From NCBI GenBank assembly GCA_914767715.1, contig OU612075.1, positions 12,030,001 through 12,090,000 on the forward strand: DNA of 60,000 bases, given 5' to 3'. This stretch comes from Membranipora membranacea (lineage: Eukaryota; Bryozoa; Gymnolaemata; Cheilostomatida; Membraniporidae). A model generated the notes under the pieces. It was not told the DNA's origin, searched no databases, and worked only from the letters and a program-made list of their open reading frames with translations. The position numbers were made by a program, and so were the translations under genes. Positions 43,190 to 56,440 of the stretch are shown here, piece by piece; position 1 is the first letter of the stretch, and each line of letters begins with the position of its first letter.

Positions 43190-46100
43190 ATGTGAGTTAT
43201 TTCAAATTAGTGATTCATAAACTTAGACATGTCACCTAAATGGGGTATTGGTTATCATTGTACTTGATCAGGATACTGCATCAGAAAGACAATTTGAGCA
43301 AAACTTTTAAACAAGTAACTGTCATCTCTTAGTATTTTTTCTCATAGTTTCTGCAACAATAGATGAAAATATCAAGACCGGTAAACAATCAACTGAATAT
43401 GATACTGTTTAAGAGTGTTCAGAGCAACCTCTCCAGTAGTCCAAAACCACAGAGCAGCAACCCGCCTCAAAGACTGCCAATGTAGATCTATGGCATCACC
43501 ATACAACAACTAAAGGTTAATATTAGTTGAAGGGAACTGGTTTGCTGGCCCTGTCAATTTCTAAAGCTACTCATTAAAAACTGCATTCATAGAGATGGTA
43601 TTAAATCGACTTTTTGAATAACTTCCTAATTTATTGCATGATGGGAAATTTTCGAAACTACATTTCAAATGGTTTAAGAAGCATTTTTAGCATTGCCATA
43701 AACATCGGTTCTGTGAATCAAGAGAGGAAAAAAAATGGTATACGATAGACATCTTACTAGATAGATAATGTCAAATGAGGGCCTGGTACAATGCATCAAG
43801 GAAAGTAAAATTTATTGTCATATATTTTGAAAGGAACACAGCTTCCGTCTGTTTTTAAATTAAAATTTGCTCGTTGCTTTTCCGATATTGTTTTTTATCA
43901 ATGTGCAAACTAGCAGACAATTTGGCCAGTTTTCAGATCTAGTTAAAACTAGCCAGGTCAGCAGGATATGGTAAAAGGTGCAAGGCAAGACAAGCATTGT
44001 CATTGGAATCAGAAAGCAGAACGTGACAATTGCACAACATATTCCAACTGTACTGATCATTCCAACACACCATGTGCAAACTGTTACAACGCGCAACAAA
44101 TAACAGTGTGCATGCAAAATAGGAAATTGTGTGGAAAATGTGAAACTATGTAAACTGAAAAACATTTAAGATTTTATTGAAACAAAACCATAAGATGGCA
44201 CACAATCCAAACCCTCATCCTATCAACACTAAGTGGTTATCCGAAGTATAGCGATAGGCAAAATATCAGTGTAGTGAATATAGATAATGTTGACTGATCA
44301 ATGAGTATTTTACATCTTTTTGCCACTTATCAATAATTGTGAATTTCTACCAGACTGTAGGATTGAGCAATTCAGGTATAAAATATGTATAATCAACTAG
44401 GAATCAAGCACAACCACTTAATCAACTATGCAGAAGATGTTACGAGGACAAGGAACATGGGAAAGTGTCAGCGTACAAAATTGAGAATCCCCTTGAACAG
44501 GTTAAGTAACTGTAAACTCAGTGACTTAATGAATGCTCATGAATGGGAATGGATGTATTAGACATTGGGGATCTTTCATGCCAAAACATGTTACATCATA
44601 TATATTTAAAAAAAGGCTTGGTTGATACATATACTGCAAATTTATTTGATTGAACACCCAAAATCAACTGCTTTTTCTTCAACAATTAAAATTGGAATGC
44701 TATGTTATAAAACCAAAACATATCCAGTAACTAGTCATCATATGCCAAGCATTTTGACCTTTTGACCAGTCTTGTCGCAGTGACAGCAGGGGGTCCAAAA
44801 CCCACTCAGCACATCAACACAAATCCTTTGCACTGATACTGATCAATGTGTTTACAAAAGGTAAATGCAAAATTGTTGTGTGAAGATATGATGGATTACA
44901 ACCTTACACCTTTTGTTTCACAATTCATTACTCGCTATGCTCTCACTGCAGATTCAAATTAACACAAACAATGTGCGAGATCTAGTGTTGTCAATCATAT
45001 TTACACTTTCAACAGACGATCAAATATATTGGGATATTGCATTGATGAGGGTGTTTAAACCGCTCCCAACCCCTTGCAAAGCTAAACAGCAATAATACCT
45101 AAGATAAGATAAGATAATAATTCTGATCCTATCTTGAGTCAATGAGACATGAGAATTTCGCACTCAGCAATTTCTGACCACATGACGACGTGGCATGCCA
45201 TATTTCACCGTTCAAAATTACCACATTGAGCGTCTCACATCTTATTCACAGGTCAGAGAGCTGACTTGTTTGTGCACAGCCAAATTCTCGGTTAAAATCT
45301 CCCATTTCATCTTCAAATTCAAAAAGTAAGGCATTTTGATGTGATGCAAAAAGTCACTTACAGCTCATCAAATACAATTAAAAAGCAAAAAAATTGATGA
45401 GCTTTATCTCTAAGAAGATATATTACCTGTTTGGAAGTTTCTTGTGTGCCAGTTGGCTCTGCCAGCTACTATGCTAAAAACAGGCTTCGCTTGATAAAAT
45501 GATGCAACGACATCAAATCAAATCAAATCAAAGCTTATCAACAGTGTATATATAGAAAGTCAATATTTGCTGACCGGACGGTCTCTAATTTCATGCGTAG
45601 GCAAAGCTTTTAAGCCTAGATTATTTGTAATAATTTGGATCTCACTTGGCTCATATTAGTATTGCTCCTAACAGTGTTAATCCCTACTCAGCCCTCGATC
45701 CATAGTACATTGTCGATGGACAATTTATACGATCTCCTCATTTTCCTTTGATTAAGAATATACTGATGGAACCTTCTACCTCATTTTAACAAAGTTATTG
45801 TTTTAGACCCATAGGATAGAAGCTGCAGGATTTATTAGCTTTCAACTTCACACAATGCTGTTCCCAAATCCATGTGTATGCGCTCTCTTCTTCACAATTT
45901 GAAGTCACATTTGAGCATTCAATACATTATTTCTTAAAGAGCAATAAAGAGGATTAAATTTTTAATACTTCCAACTTGTGTCCATAAGCTACTTGAAGGG
46001 TTGCTCTTAATTAAACTGGGACTTTTGATATGATAATAATTACAGGGAGGTGTGACAGTAGCTTTTAGAAAAACAAAAGTTGTTCACTCATTGATATTGC

Positions 46101-47235
46101 ATTGCAAACAACTAACAATCAATATATGCATTGGAGTGTATAACTCTGATCCATGAAAGCCTGTTCTACTGAAAAATGGTGGTGATTGTATATTCTAGTA
46201 TACAAATATACTTGTTGTTGATTGAGAAGTGGCCACAAGGACCAAAGGGGATGGATTATTATGATGGCTTGCAGCTTTATATTACGCAAAGTTAGTCATG
46301 AGCAGCTGTAAACAATTAACAAGTACAAATCTGTTAACTATGAATCAAACAAAGTGTATTATTACTCAAGTTTGAACAGGTAGTCATAAATGGCGAACAC
46401 TATTCTAGATTGTCAAGCGGTCAATGGCCTAAGTCTCCAGCCACAAGCTGATGTAACATGGCACCATTTACCACATTGGTGGGTAATAAAGTTCATAATA
46501 TAATATATATCTGTAACACTTTTACGATCATCTTACACATTTCAGCCACAACAATGATCTGTGTGGAAATTGACGTGTCACTATGCAGCAAATCACAATT
46601 AACAGCTTCAGAAAGTCGCAACTCTCTTAGTCAAACTTTCTAACTCCTATTTTCATAATTTCATACACTCATAGATGTAGAATGCAATACTAACACTTAG
46701 CTCTCACACTTTTTACAATCAAAATTCACAAAAAGGATTAAAGGCAAAATTCACAGCAAAAATACTCAGATAACAGAATATACCCCATCAAAAGCTTTGG
46801 AAACTTTGCTAGTTTGAAAACTTCAACACAGTATACATCCCTTACACACCTTGAACATTTAATTGCATCACAGTTTGAATTTTTCAATATGGGTTGAGTG
46901 AATATTACTGCATAATATTATGCAATTCACAAATCAACTTGTGGGATAATGGCAAGTTTATTTTCATTAATATGATATTTGAATCAAACATCATTGATTA
47001 ATGCTTGTTTCACTGGTACTGTGATAACTTATTAAGTATTAAAATGTTAGACTAAGTCTAGTGGCAACACCGTTTAAAGTAATAAATCTTGATCTGCCAG
47101 CTTGGGTGCCACAAGCAGTGAGGTTAGCCAATAACAGGCATAATTACATAATTACCTTGATATCCTTATTGTCAAAATTTTTAATTGTCCAATTAAGTAT
47201 AATTAACACTGTTTGTTAATTCTTCACACACATTC
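43190..47235. other. Single-copy spacer between repeat copies 2 and 3
   Basis: AT-rich with no frame I can defend. Short simple repeats occur at about 45098 (AAGAT) and 45513 (CAAAT). A Cys-rich plus-strand frame at 43968-44153 (CTTYSNCTDHSNTPCANCYN) is noted but lacks clear splice sites. Confidence 0.4.
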
Positions 47236-48942
47236 CATTGCACTTGTAACAAGTCATTCAATAATGTCATTCAAAAAGTTGAATCTGAAAATGGCACCAC
47301 TTCTGAAAGCCCAGTGATCGCTGAATATCTAAATAGATATTTTTCTAGCATTGGTGCAAATCTCGATGAAGAAGCTAAACTATTGTCATACAAAAGTTAC
47401 TCAGGCTTTGATAATGATCAGCTCCTTTCAGTTTTACAAAATTCACTTTTCAAGTGAAGTGTCTAAATATCTTCACGCATGAAATCAAGTAAAACTGGGG
47501 GTTGAATCAGATCCCTGCTTGTATTTATAAAATTTTAGAGCCTAGAGATTCTTAATCCATTGACACATATAGTCAATCTGAGCCTTGAATGTCACGAGTT
47601 TCCAGAGGTATGGAGCAAGGCCTTAGTAGTCTTCAAAAGTGGCAAGAAAAGTTTGCCAAATAATTATAGACCAATTTCGCTATTGTTCATATTAAGTGAA
47701 GTCCTGGAAGAGATAATAAATTGCCAAATTCGTGACTATCTGGAAATCAATGATCCAATAGCCTCTCGTCAATTTGGTTTCAGAAATGGTACATCCACTG
47801 ATCAAATTTTAACTCAACTAGTCAACAAATTTCGTTCTTGCTGTCCAAGCACAAGTCAAGATTTGTCACCGTTTCTGCTCTTGATATCCGTAAAGCTTTT
47901 GATTGTGTAAACCATGAGATCCTTGCCAGAAAACTGTTAACAAATTTCAATTTCCACTCTAATGCGTCGAATTTAATTAAAAATTATCTTTCCAGTCGAG
48001 AGCAGGCCATGAAAGTTAATGGTTGTATATCTGAATGCAGTTGAGTAATAACTGGTGTGCCGCAGGGGTCTGTTCTTGGACCCCTGCTGTTTATCATGTT
48101 TATTGACGATCTGATGCAGCTCAAAAATTGTTATCTATATGTTGATGACTGCCTACAAGTCACCAGCGGGGAAAACCCAGATATATCAAAAAAACTTACG
48201 GAAACAAGTATCCATCAAGCATCCAGTTGGTACAGTGAAAATTGCCTCGTTCTAAACAGCGGTAAAACGGATGTCATGACCATTTCCAATAAATGAAACA
48301 TAAAACCTCTTGAACTTAAATTTAACAATCTCGTTTTCAAGTAATCAGAAAAAATTAAGTACTTAGGTGTGATTCTTGATAACAAATTAAATTTCAAATC
48401 TCATACCAGTAAAATTAAACAAAAACTTTATCCAATAGTCACCAACTTTCAACGCAATAGAAAATTCCTTACACCTAAATTAGCCACGCTTTGGTACATT
48501 GGCCTTATACATTCAAACCTGGAACACAGCTCTCCTGTCTTATTTACAACAAACGACAATGTAAAAAAAAGAATTTTTAAAAGTTGAGTATAGATGTCTG
48601 AAAATTATAGACTCTGACAGTTCTAAAGATAATACTCAAAAGACCTACAACATCCCTGTTTTAGCTTTGCGTTTCAAACATTTGTATCTGCTGACGTTTT
48701 ATAAAATTGTAAATAATTTAGTGCCAATTATTGATACTAATCTGCTACCTGAAAAGTTAAGTAGCGAAACTCGGCTTGCTAAAAGTTCTGGATTTAGACT
48801 ATCCAAGGAAAATTTTAGATTTGCTTTAGCTAATTTCGGTACTCAGAAGTTTAACGAATTTCCCAATCATGTTAAGCTGAGTCAATACCTTGCTTCATTC
48901 AAAAATGCCACTCGCAGCCACGTCCTCAAACTTCTCAATTAA
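47236..48942 (+). pseudogene. Degenerate LINE reverse transcriptase (Jockey/CR1-like)
   Basis: A 5'-truncated non-LTR retrotransposon in several broken frames. Recognisable RT blocks in order: NNYRPISLL (about 47660), SRQFGFRNGTSTDQIL (about 47767), ALDIRKAFDCVNHEIL (about 47875), PQGSVLGPLLFIMFIDDL (48060) and the catalytic LYVDD (about 48135), then KYLGVILD (about 48357) and thumb/C-terminal sequence to TAA at 48942. Frames shift near 47860 and 48585, and stops fall near 48042, 48294 and 48342. The usual YADD box reads YVDD here. No endonuclease domain is left. This copy cannot be mobile on its own. Confidence 0.88.
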
Positions 48943-49188
48943 TTATAGCCTACTGCTGCACCTTTCTAAATTTCTTTCCCTAGCTATTGTGTATTAATTT
49001 GTGTAACGTTTTACTGCTAATTAATGCCTGTGTGTAGTTTGTAATTTTACCTGTCATTGTTCTTGATTTTTAGTTACATGTCTTTTTAATTTTACACCAT
49101 ATTTTATCAACTTTTTTTCCTGTTTTCCTGGTACAAGTCCTAAGGACTTATTCTTCTCCAGAATAAACATGAAATATATATATATATA
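48943..49188 (+). mobile_element. LINE 3' UTR and tail
   Basis: Follows the RT stop directly and ends AATAAACATGAAATATATAT; the tail is a short AT repeat, not poly-A. It matches 20575-20841. The following bases are identical in both places, which ties this LINE end to the boundary of the segmental repeat. Confidence 0.85.
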
Positions 49189-49430
49189 CAAGGTAGTAAA
49201 CATATCCTCCACCTTGATATTGACAGAGGCAATAATAAGTCCTTCACGCAGCTGTGATAACTAACTGCTTAGAGCAACAATTGTGTACATACACCTGTAA
49301 ATATCTCTTATGGAAAGAGTTACATTTTTTACATATTTTTGAGGTCTGCGGTTTGACAGTGTATCCAGCCACTCAACAAGCAGAAAGGATAGTAAGCAAA
49401 AAAAGTAAGAGACATGTTTCAAAAACTCAC

Positions 49431-49649
49431 CAGCCAAAATTTGATTGGTTCCATAAGGAGGTGTTTGTGCAACATGCTACTGTGATGGAAGTTCCAGGGG
49501 TTATAGTCTTCCTCCTCCAGTTGTGTCTGATCATTGGATAGTAGGTCCCAGCTGCCGTTACAGTGATCGAAGTCCAAGTGGTGGCTGGAATTGTCAGCGT
49601 GGCATTCTGGTATTGTTTTCTTTATGTAAATTAGGGATTCTACAACTTG
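49431..49649 (-). pseudogene. Polycystin-domain exon C, repeat copy 3 (frameshift)
   Basis: 219 nt against 218 in copy 1: one extra base early in the exon (CCTAATTTACAT against CCAATTACAT) throws the frame after SCRIP. Splice sites are kept. Confidence 0.75.
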
Positions 49650-49928
49650 CTGAAATAGAACTTATTCCTAATTTGAATGTAATGTTATGCTAAAAGTGAC
49701 AATGTCATTTTATTTTTGCCTCAATGTCAAGGATGGATAACTTAAATTACATTGATATATTTAATTTTATTTCGTCTGCTGTAGCTAACTTTAAAGCAGA
49801 ATGACGATAAAAGTTTTATTGTTGAAATTCTTAAGAAAATCCTTGTAATCAGTGAGTATATCCAGTAGGCCTTCCGCCAATATTGATTCAAACTCAAGGT
49901 AATTAAAAAGAAAATTTTATTCACTCAC

Positions 49929-50075
49929 AGTTGGTTGTACTGAGTTGTCTCAGATTGTCGCAATTAGTGAGTGGGTCGATTGTCTGAGTCGGTGTGCCGT
50001 TAACCTGTTCATAATGGTCATCTAAGGGGTAGAAATTGGGGATAACTCCTTCTTTCATAAACACATAGAAATCAG
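49929..50075 (-). pseudogene. Polycystin-domain exon B, repeat copy 3
   Basis: 147 nt, open, ending NLRQLSTTN, so like copy 1 it has lost the last Arg of the LRQLR motif. Flanking exons A and C are frameshifted. Confidence 0.75.
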
Positions 50076-50289
50076 CTCACATCTACCTGTATAGAGTCCA
50101 AATGGATATGTCATATACTATTGGTTTCTGGTTAGCATGCTCTAAAAGAAACAATCGTTGTGGAGAAGAAGAGACTCATGAATTGGCACTTCAGATGATT
50201 ACAGTAAATATAATGGTTGTAAATTAGGCTATAGGAAAGCACAGCACTGTGAAAAAAGCTGACTGTCAGTAACTATCATATTATTGAAC

Positions 50290-50522
50290 CTGCCTCAGAT
50301 ATCGCTAGCTCTCCGTAGTGCCCCTCAGTTTCAAGATGTTAGGTGGTGCCAGTGAGCTTTTGGAGAAACTTGACCATAGGCAACAAGAACTACACAACAC
50401 GCGAAAGCAATGTATATCAGGATGTCTAGTAGCATATAGTCAAAGTTATTCTTGAAGTTAGCGATTAACTGCAGATTGAATTGTCCCTTTTTCTCTGTCT
50501 CTCCATCCTGCAGGGTTTGAAT
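50290..50522 (-). pseudogene. Polycystin-like TM exon A, repeat copy 3 (8-bp deletion)
   Basis: 233 nt against 241 in copies 1 and 2. Eight bases are missing after the membrane span, where the frame reads WHHLTS and stops. The span itself (LLDILIYIAFACCVVLVAYG) is intact. Confidence 0.75.
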
Positions 50523-51180
50523 CTGGAAAAAATGAATTGAAAATATCAACAATGGTTCCAACTTGTGTGCTCGATATGTGTCTGTGGAAATGGCTGGCTT
50601 GAGACATGTTGGTACCTGAGGTAACATGAATATCACAGCAAAATCAAAAATTATAATATGATGTTAGAGAACAAGAAAGCCTTCATCCATGAGATTTAAT
50701 TTGATCATAAGGTTGAAATTTTTAACCTATAACTTACAGGTGAACATCATTGTGAGGTAGTTGCGGCATATTTTGTAGTCTCCGAGTTTCACAGTCTTAA
50801 TTTGACCATTGGCGAATACTCAAGTAGTGAAGCAGATGTTATATTCTAGCAAGAAGGCATTTATTGGGGGAGTTATTGATTGATAAGGTGTTGGGAATAT
50901 AAATTAATATCATCAAGTATAACTCTGCAAATATGAAAACAAAATCATTATCATAAAGCAGATTTAGATTAGAGCTCCAAGAAAGATAACAATAAAAGCT
51001 TAGCTGATATTTTTGTTGTACAGACATGTTGAGAGAAGAAATTTTACATTCAAAGAGGGAAGCATTTTGAGCAGATATTTTCAATTAACAACTGACAAAA
51101 CAATAAATTAGAATATGATAAAACTATTTAAATGAGAGAAAACAAAAATAAAATAAATAAAAGTAAATAAAAATAAATAC

Positions 51181-51215
51181 GAAATAAAATAAAATAAAAT
51201 GAAATAAAATATAAT
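51181..51215 (+). repeat. (AAAAT)n microsatellite remnant, copy 3
   Basis: Short counterpart of the tracts at 26295 and 36585. Confidence 0.8.
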
Positions 51216-53267
51216 AAATGTTTTATAAAAGTTTCAATAACAGGTAATTTTTAAGGAAGGTGAGAGGTATTGAATGTGCAACAATAGGAGATAGACAGTT
51301 TTTTGGCCCCAGGAAACCATCACATTTCGCATTTAATATGGTACGACAACTTAAATTCGTCTAGGCACTTTATAAACCATTATAAGTGGAACCTGTCCAA
51401 TATTATCCCAAGTCTTGTGAGCACCCTGAGACTCAAAGGTGCTAACAAATCCGATCAGAGTAGATCTGATCTGTATGGATTCGGAAACACCTCAGATACT
51501 CAGTTCATTAAAAGTATTGGCTGAATTTAGTGATTATCTCCTCCTGACCTAACTTTGAACTTCACTCTAGGGAAGTGTATATATCATAGGTGAATTAGAC
51601 CCACATGTAATTATGCATTATACCAATATAAACCCAATGAGCAACAATAATATTCAAAAAAATATTATTTCTCAAAGAAATCTACAAAAAACAGCCTTTA
51701 CTGACAAGATAATGTATTGCAAACCTACTTCCAATAGTCCGATTTCTTCCAAATTTTTTTTGGTCGTTTAGAATAGGGCTGTCCAAAAATTCCGATTTTT
51801 GCATCATTGTAAATTGCATACAAGCAAAATGTAACATGTATATCTATTTTTTAAAAGTATGCCTGATGTATGCAAACGATTGCGCAATACGCCAGAGACC
51901 TTAGCCTTTGATACACTCTCTGTGTCTAAACAAAGCCCCATCTACAACAAGCCTTCAATTCAATCAATGTATGAGGCACAATAATCCTTTGTCCCAAATG
52001 CCACAAGTACAATTTTAATCCACTACAGTTTGCCTAATACTGTAAATACCAAAGATTATAAATTGTTAATACTACATTCTACAAAATATTCTGATTATAA
52101 AAAAAATTATAGATGGTGCTGATTCAAATGAGTAATTTAGCAGAAAATCTCATCATTCAACATCAAATGTGGAAATGAGTCTTGGGCACAATTGGTCTTG
52201 TTTGGTTTCCCATCTTATTTCAATGTTTAATATCTCAACAAGATTTTTTTATTCATGTCTAGTTAAGTTGTAATTTCTATGTATGTATAGGTTAGCTCAA
52301 ACAACAGATTGTCGGGGAAAGTGCATGAGTTTTATACTATTCAACTGACGTGCTTCACGACCAGTAGAGCCTCCCTGAGCCAAGCATAGCAAGCCAGTGA
52401 AACCATGACGTGAATGGTTTTTAATATTATTATAATATCATATGACACATGCCTCCACAATATACTGACTCTGTCGGTCTGAAAAGATCTTTCTTGTACT
52501 TTTGTGATAGCTAATTTAGTCAGACGGCAATGCATCTTTAAATTTAGAAATTGAGGCTAAAATAGATTATATTTTAGTTGCTTTGATTATTTATTAATGC
52601 AGAAAGCGTGCTAAGAAAAATGGAATTGATTTAAGAGTTGGTGGTATACGCTAAGAGTGTCAGTCGCTAAGCAAGCATGATTGGAGGTCATGGGTTTGGT
52701 TAGTCCCCAGGGCTTGACAAGAGGCAGGCATGGGTAACTCTTTGATTACAGATTTTTGCAAGAAACTGATCTATGAATACTGAATTGCACTCTATCTATC
52801 ATGATAAAGGGAAGGCTACCAAAATATGTGCTTGTCTTGGTACTGAGCATAGGGATTCATAAATTAAAATTGAGATACGAGCTGGACAATGTTTAACACA
52901 GCATAATTTATTATTCTAGCAATTTCAATTGTAAGCAGAGGCTGTACACACAGCATTCTTCTCATATAGGGTTATCATGTGCTGCTTTTCATAATGATGT
53001 GTAATTCTGCAGCTAATTAAAATTTTTTAAAAACAGGCGCTCGAGCTATTGTTTGGTGACAAGATCAAGTGGACATAATCTCATAATTGTGTTGGTTTGC
53101 GTTGTCGCAATGTCTCTCTGTTTAGTCCTACAATCAAATGATTTGCTATGTTGTGCTCTCATATTTACAGGTAGGCATACCAGGAGTCATTGCTGGCATT
53201 AGGCTTACAAAACAATGGCTAATAATTTAGGCTAGCGCAATTTTGAATATTATCATGGGCTAAGGCC

Positions 53268-53275
53268 CCTGTAAC
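53268..53275. repeat. Target-site duplication of hAT MITE (left)
   Basis: CCTGTAAC, repeated exactly at 53638-53645. Confidence 0.9.
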
Positions 53276-53637
53276 TAGTGCTGTCACGATACGATTCATA
53301 TCGGGAATACCTAATCGATCACACCTCATTATCGCGATTTAATAAGGTGACAGCTGAAGTCGATTGCACAGTGGTAAATTCATTGTCCCGGTTACTATGG
53401 TCGATATATGGTTAATACGATTCCTCTTTTAATTCACACAATACCTTATCACACTTCAATTCACTCGCTATCTAATCTCAAAGATTATAACCATATATCG
53501 ATGCCTAAAATCGAAAATACCGATTAAGTGAAATCGAAAATCGAAATTGGGACAAGGTTTGGTTGAAAGCGAAGGTGTAAAATCGAAAAATCGAAATCGG
53601 GAAAATCGATGCCACAATCAGAATCGTGACAGCGCTA
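53276..53637. mobile_element. hAT-type MITE, 362 bp
   Basis: Starts TAGTGCTGTCACGATACG and ends, inverted, TAGCGCTGTCACGATTC, with perfect 8-bp duplications CCTGTAAC. The 8-bp duplication, the short ends and the CACGAT(T/A)CGATTC-like subterminal words are typical of hAT MITEs. Right of centre it has many ATCGAAA words. It is non-coding and inserted inside the TA-flanked element, so it is the younger of the two. Confidence 0.88.
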
Positions 53638-54802
53638 CCTGTAACTCCTTGCTCTCTGTATGGCATCACAGCCCTCAACACAGTGAACAATAATATCCTC
53701 ATGACAGGTAGATACCATAGTAAATACCTTTCATACTGTGATTTATCTGGATACCCAACTAATCATATTGACTTCAGTTGATGGCATATGGCCAAGGAGC
53801 TATTGGTGACTGCATTTGGGAATATTCTAGCTCAAATTAAGCTGCAAAATGAAATCCCTCTCATGCCTTCTCTGGTGTTTACCTGATCATAATCGTATAG
53901 TAACTAGAAAATATTTTATATCTGATATAATATGCCTCTATAATATCAATACTACTACTATTAGGGCTTCTTTGAGGGAAGGATTTGGGAATTGAAACGT
54001 GACACTTATTTTTGCTCAAATCAGAAGCACTGCCCAATCTACTCTTAAACATTTTGCTTGAAAGACAGTAATTTATTTTTGAAACAACCCTGATAAACTT
54101 CACTAATTTTTAATTGACATTGTTTCCTCGATTAATCCTTGTTTGAAATGTGATAGTGTCAGGCCTTCTTGTGTATTTCGGAGGATCAAAATATTTTATA
54201 ATTGTTTGATGGGTATCCCTGGCTCAAACTTTGTTCATATCACTGGCTAAGGTGGGTTGATTCAAGTACCAGTAGATGAATTATGCGACCTCATTTAATC
54301 CAACCGCTCAAAAACTATTACCCAATCAAGCGAAAATTAAAAGCAGTAGTATTGACTTTGGATTGGAAATTGTAAATCAAATATCTATCGCTATCTATTC
54401 TATTATTATCTTGCAAGTATAACAGTTTATGGAGAGCTTTTTAACGATATTAACACAATTGATTGTTCTGCTTGGTGCTTGGAGTTTGAAATAATACCTG
54501 TATACAGGAAGAACTTGTATGCTGATAAAATTTCTAATGTTTGGAGACATTCAATTTTTGATCCTAAATTCTTCTTCTGTAAAGAATTCTCTATGTTTAG
54601 CCGGATACAAGGACGGGATATGAAAAAATTGGGCAAAGTGGGATAACTTCTAGTTCATAATAAGAACAAAATTATATGAAAATGAGAAGATAACTTTACA
54701 GCAACTTGGAGCCAAAATACTTTTAACGAACTGAGTAAGACAATATCTCATAGAACATACTGCCACACATTTTTCAATTAAGAGGTGTTGATGATTCGTT
54801 TT

Positions 54803-55089
54803 CGAGCCAGAAATGTAGATCGAATGGAAAAGTCACTTTGAATGATGTAGGTCGGCTGGACCTAAACCAGTTTGGACATGTTGGACAAAGATTAAGATCT
54901 ATGCGAAAAGTTAAAGGCAAAGGTGCGATGAGATTGCAGCAGTTTTTCCATCATGCACAACAAGTGTGCAACACCTGTTCAGAAGACCTTCGTGTAGGTC
55001 ACCACTTTCATATTGATCATTTATGTTGGCATGACAGTGTATTTCTTATCAGACGTAGCCTTAATATCTTAAAACTGTTCATCTCATGA
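54803..55089 (+). CDS. Candidate plus-strand exon, repeat copy 3 (intact frame)
   Basis: Open counterpart of the copy 1 frame at 26805-27079. It reads VTLNDVGRLDLNQFGHVGQR, then KGAMRLQQFFHHAQQVCNTC and HHFHIDHLCWHDSVFLI, ending at TGA 55089. His and Cys are frequent in the second half. There is an acceptor-like TTTTCGAGCCAG upstream. The function is not recognised. Confidence 0.35.
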
Positions 55090-56440
55090 TGGAATTAATC
55101 AGTTACCCTCAGTATCTTTAAATTTGATTTAGTTATGATATGCTCATATATCAGATTATTTCATCATCAACCACCGCACAAAGGGAAACAACTCCTTGGC
55201 AAGAACATTTTTTATTGAATTTTGATATAAACATGCTTCCGACTTGTGGTTTGACTACATACCAGAAGTGACTGGATTAGTAACTGACTCCTGGCGGAGC
55301 ATCATAGCCTATTTCCTGAAGAGATCTTCTGACGATGTGTCTGTCTGTTACCCCTCGCTGCTTCATCTGATGTTGAACCTCTGAAGGAACCACTTGAGTG
55401 ATGAACTGTTGACTAGCCGTCAGCTCACTCCCACTTGTGAATGGTTTGTATTTCACAACAAACTTTGCAGCAGCTGCAAAAAAAAAGAGAACTTGATGAA
55501 ATGAGATGTATAAAAATTACTCCTCCCTTAAAAGGATTTCTGCATTATGTCATTTTGATCAATATATCAATTCTAGAGGCTGTACATTAACTATGCCATC
55601 TAAGTTATTTATGACTATTTAAATACCCATAAACCATCGCCTGATTATATACCTTCTTTTTCCTCAAGCCCTCAGTGCCAATTCTCACTTTTTATTTTCT
55701 GTCTGCAATGCAGTCCACTCTTATTTTTGTGCTTTCGGAGCAGGTTGAGCTACTGTTACAGCTGTCGCTATGCTGAAGAAAAAGCCACAATATAAAATAT
55801 TATCGATATTGGGTTCAGCTGTTCAGCAAGTCTTTGGGCAACTCTAAGCAAAACTGCCTGTAAGATTTATTAACTGAAAAGCTCAATCTATTGATAAAAT
55901 ACCTAATTCATAAATACATTATCTATTTTATTACTAAAATGTTATCTATATTTGAGCTTGCAAACTATAAAGTAATTTGCTCAAAGCTGTATCAGACAAA
56001 TCTTTGGGAAGGGGGTGTTATTTTCTGAAGTTAAGAAAATCTTTGGCTATGCAAGGTCCAATAAAAAAGGCAGCTAGAAAATTTACCACAAAATTTGTTA
56101 ATCTGTCATTTGGATCATTCACATACACAACAAACCAGAGATATACAAACTATAGCTTCGCTGACTTCTTCACCTATCTCTCTGCTTGTCTTTTTCCTTC
56201 TTTTTATTTTCATCATCATTTTCTTTCTTGTCCTCTCTTCTCTTTTTCTTCGTGTCCTCTTTTGCTGCGGCATATTGACTTATATTTTCCATTTCAATAC
56301 AAACATACATTTCAGCTACCAATAAATGACATGCAAGCATTGATTCTCCCTGACCAATCTTTCTAGAATACTAAATTATTAGGTTCATAAGAGCGAATTA
56401 TCAAAAGGTCTTATAACTATCCTTGCCCCCAAATACTCGC

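Larger units (their letters stand above)
51499..54735. mobile_element. 3.24-kb TA-flanked DNA transposon
   Basis: Begins CTCAGTTCATTAAAAGTATT and ends in its inverse (CTCAGTTCGTTAAAAGTATT on the other strand, one mismatch in 20). TA sits on each side (51497-51498 and 54736-54737). Copy 1 has the unoccupied site CAGGTAAGACAATATC at 26738, with one TA. A TA duplication fits the Tc1/mariner group, but the length is large for it and I find no transposase frame. A hAT-type MITE is nested at 53276-53637. It lies exactly at the GTAAGA donor of the candidate exon ending at 26740 in copy 1. Confidence 0.8.

Noticed and set aside
52640-52710. Possible tRNA-like segment (GGTGGTATACGCTAAG ... GGTTTGGTTAGTCCC)
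   Set aside because: The B box is poor and no acceptor stem pairs; too weak to call even as a SINE.
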